Assembly (NCBI GenBank): GCA_044230315.1 | Contig: JBGARJ010000002.1 | Coordinates: 1-64,000, forward strand | Direction: 5' to 3' | DNA length: 64,000 nt | DNA from: M3007 sp044230315 | Lineage (GTDB): Bacteria; Bacteroidota; Bacteroidia; Chitinophagales; Saprospiraceae | Shown here: piece by piece, positions 62,524-64,000 of the stretch | How positions within the stretch are numbered: position 1 is the stretch's first letter | Layout of the letters: each line of letters starts with the position of its first letter | Translations under genes and position numbers: made by a program | The notes under the pieces: model-generated | The model's input: the letters and a program-made list of their open reading frames with translations, nothing else | The model's database searches: none | Told to the model about the DNA's origin: nothing

Positions 62524-64000
62524 ATGTTCAGTAAACATATCCGAAAAGTTGCCGTCTTGGGTTCCGGACTTATGGGCACCGGTATTGCCGCACACCTCGC
62601 CGGTTGCGGGCTGGAAGTGCTCCTGTTGGATATCCTTCCTCCCGATTTGAAAGAAGCCGAACAGAAAAACCCGGCGGCCCGAAACCGGATTGGCAATACC
62701 GCCCTGCAAAATGCACTGAAAGCCAAACCCGCCCCGTTTTACGATGTTCGTTTTGCTTCGCGAATCACGGTAGGGAATTTCGACGATGATTTTCCAAAAA
62801 TCAACGATTGCGACTGGATCATCGAAGTGGTCGTCGAGCGGCTCGACATCAAAAAGCAAGTCTTCGAAAAAGTCGAGCAATATCGAACCAAAGGTACGCT
62901 CGTTACTTCCAATACCTCCGGCATCCCGATCCACCTGATGACCGAAGGCAGGAGCGATGATTTTAAGCGACACTTTTTGGGCACCCACTTTTTCAACCCG
63001 GCGCGGTACATGCGGCTGCTGGAGATCATCCCGACGCCCGACACCAATCCCGAGATCACATCTTTTTTCCTCCACTTTGGCGATATCATCCTGGGAAAAC
63101 AGACCGTGTTGTGCAAAGACACGCCAGCGTTTATCGCCAACCGGGTAGGGGTATACGCTATGGCCAAAATCTTCCAACTCACAGCAGAAATTGGCCTCGA
63201 TATCGCCACGGTTGACACCCTCACCGGGCCGGCTATCGGCCGCCCCAAAACCGGCACCTTCCGCCTGGGCGACCTGGTGGGCATGGATACGGCTGTTCAC
63301 GTGATCAATGGGATGCGGCAAAACTGCCCGGATGACGAACAGATCGGCGCCTTTGAAATACCCCGGTTTTTACAATTTCTGATCGACAATAAGTTCTTCG
63401 GCAATAAATCGGGTAAAGGGTTTTATCAGAAAACAGCCGATAAGGACGCCAAAGGCCGACCGGTCGTGCTGGCTTTAAACCTGGAAACGCTGGAATACGG
63501 ACCTTCGCAAAAGGAAAAATTGGCCATCCTCGATACGCTAAAGCAGATCGAAGAACTTCCCCGCCGGATGCGGGCCATTTTCAAAGGCAACGACAACGGC
63601 GCAACCTTGCTGCAACGCTCTTTTCTCGGGCTTTTCGCCTACGCCTCTAACCGTATCCCCGAAATCAGCGACACGATCTATGCCATCGACGACGCACTGC
63701 GAGCCGGTTTTGCCTGGGAAAAGGGACCCTTCGAATATTGGGATCTCGTGGGCGTTGCCGAAGGCGTACAACATGCCGAAGCCCGCGGTGAAAAAATAGC
63801 GCCGTGGGTAAAGCAAATGCTCGCAGCGGGCCATACCAGTTTTTATAAATCGGAAGGCGGCAAGCGACTGTGCTATAACCCTCTGACGAAAACCTATGCG
63901 GCGTTGCCGGGTGGCGATGCATTTATCGTACTCGATGCCTATCGCGACCAAAAACCGGTGTTTGAAAACGCCGAGGTGACATTGCACGATATTGGCGACG
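62524..64000 (+). CDS. 3-hydroxyacyl-CoA dehydrogenase (FadB/FadN-like), 5' part
   Basis: The frame is open from ATG 62524 to the end of the window, 492 codons without a stop. The N-terminus is a Rossmann domain with VAVLGSGLMGTGIAAHLAG (GxGxMG), followed by EVVVERLDIKKQVFEKVE. The catalytic stretch LVTSNTSGIPIHLM ... LGTHFFNPARYMRLLEIIP holds the active-site His and Asn of the family. After about residue 200 come the C-terminal helical dehydrogenase domains (KDTPAFIANRVGVYAM, TGPAIGRPKTGTFRLGDLVG, FFGNKSGKGFYQK). The order dehydrogenase-first fits FadN-type proteins, where an enoyl-CoA hydratase domain comes last; that part lies beyond the window. It should oxidise 3-hydroxyacyl-CoA in beta-oxidation. 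Confidence 0.9.
   Translation, partial: MFSKHIRKVAVLGSGLMGTGIAAHLAGCGLEVLLLDILPPDLKEAEQKNPAARNRIGNTALQNALKAKPAPFYDVRFASRITVGNFDDDFPKINDCDWIIEVVVERLDIKKQVFEKVEQYRTKGTLVTSNTSGIPIHLMTEGRSDDFKRHFLGTHFFNPARYMRLLEIIPTPDTNPEITSFFLHFGDIILGKQTVLCKDTPAFIANRVGVYAMAKIFQLTAEIGLDIATVDTLTGPAIGRPKTGTFRLGDLVGMDTAVHVINGMRQNCPDDEQIGAFEIPRFLQFLIDNKFFGNKSGKGFYQKTADKDAKGRPVVLALNLETLEYGPSQKEKLAILDTLKQIEELPRRMRAIFKGNDNGATLLQRSFLGLFAYASNRIPEISDTIYAIDDALRAGFAWEKGPFEYWDLVGVAEGVQHAEARGEKIAPWVKQMLAAGHTSFYKSEGGKRLCYNPLTKTYAALPGGDAFIVLDAYRDQKPVFENAEVTLHDIGD

Overview
The window is chromosomal DNA from a Bacteroidota bacterium, most likely from the Saprospiria/Chitinophagia side of the phylum. Evidence for this is a SusC/SusD pair, two giant secreted proteins with type IX secretion (T9SS) sorting domains, a PorZ-like T9SS component, a Y_Y_Y/LuxR-type regulator and promoters of the TTTG / TAnnTTTG type. 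No phage, plasmid, CRISPR or intact transposase gene was seen.

Layout. 1-1.8 kb: the 3' end of a SAM hydroxide adenosyltransferase (DUF62) gene, a palindromic repeat, and a Gfo/Idh/MocA oxidoreductase. 2.1-13.9 kb: a SusC/SusD outer-membrane uptake pair closed by a terminator, then two tandem multidomain proteins (ThuA + PQQ-type sugar dehydrogenase + cytochrome c). 14-18.5 kb: a compact minus-strand operon of flippase-like membrane protein, GMC oxidoreductase, Gfo/Idh/MocA oxidoreductase and a small membrane protein. 19.8-27.8 kb: a 2678-residue adhesin-like protein with 24 Cys-paired Ig-like repeats and a gliding-motility type C-terminus. 27.9-29.1 kb: an LtrA-family membrane protein.

29.7-49.6 kb is the centrepiece: a beta-glucan utilisation locus, probably for beta-1,3 (laminarin/callose-like) glucan with beta-1,6 branches. 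It encodes a clan-A glycosidase fused to a predicted outer-membrane beta-barrel, a multi-module surface glycan-binding lipoprotein, a GH16 lipoprotein, a GH149-like beta-1,3-glucan phosphorylase, a GH30 glycosidase, a GPH-type sugar/cation symporter, two GH17-like enzymes without signal peptides and a T9SS-secreted binding protein. A Y_Y_Y/LuxR regulator gene follows, and it is split by an apparent one-base frameshift. The locus has no SusC/SusD pair. The inferred route is surface cleavage and binding, passage of oligosaccharides through the outer membrane (perhaps via the fused barrel), import by the symporter, then cytosolic hydrolysis and phosphorolysis.

49.7-64 kb is mostly housekeeping: tRNA-Lys(TTT) with its terminator, rbfA, nadD, porZ, nadB, a small outer-membrane beta-barrel protein, an RsuA/RluB-type pseudouridine synthase with a Gly-rich ninefold repeat, a second large T9SS-secreted repeat protein, and the 5' part of a 3-hydroxyacyl-CoA dehydrogenase gene. 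Imperfect inverted repeats of about 40-165 bp sit in several intergenic gaps, two of them inside the glucan locus.
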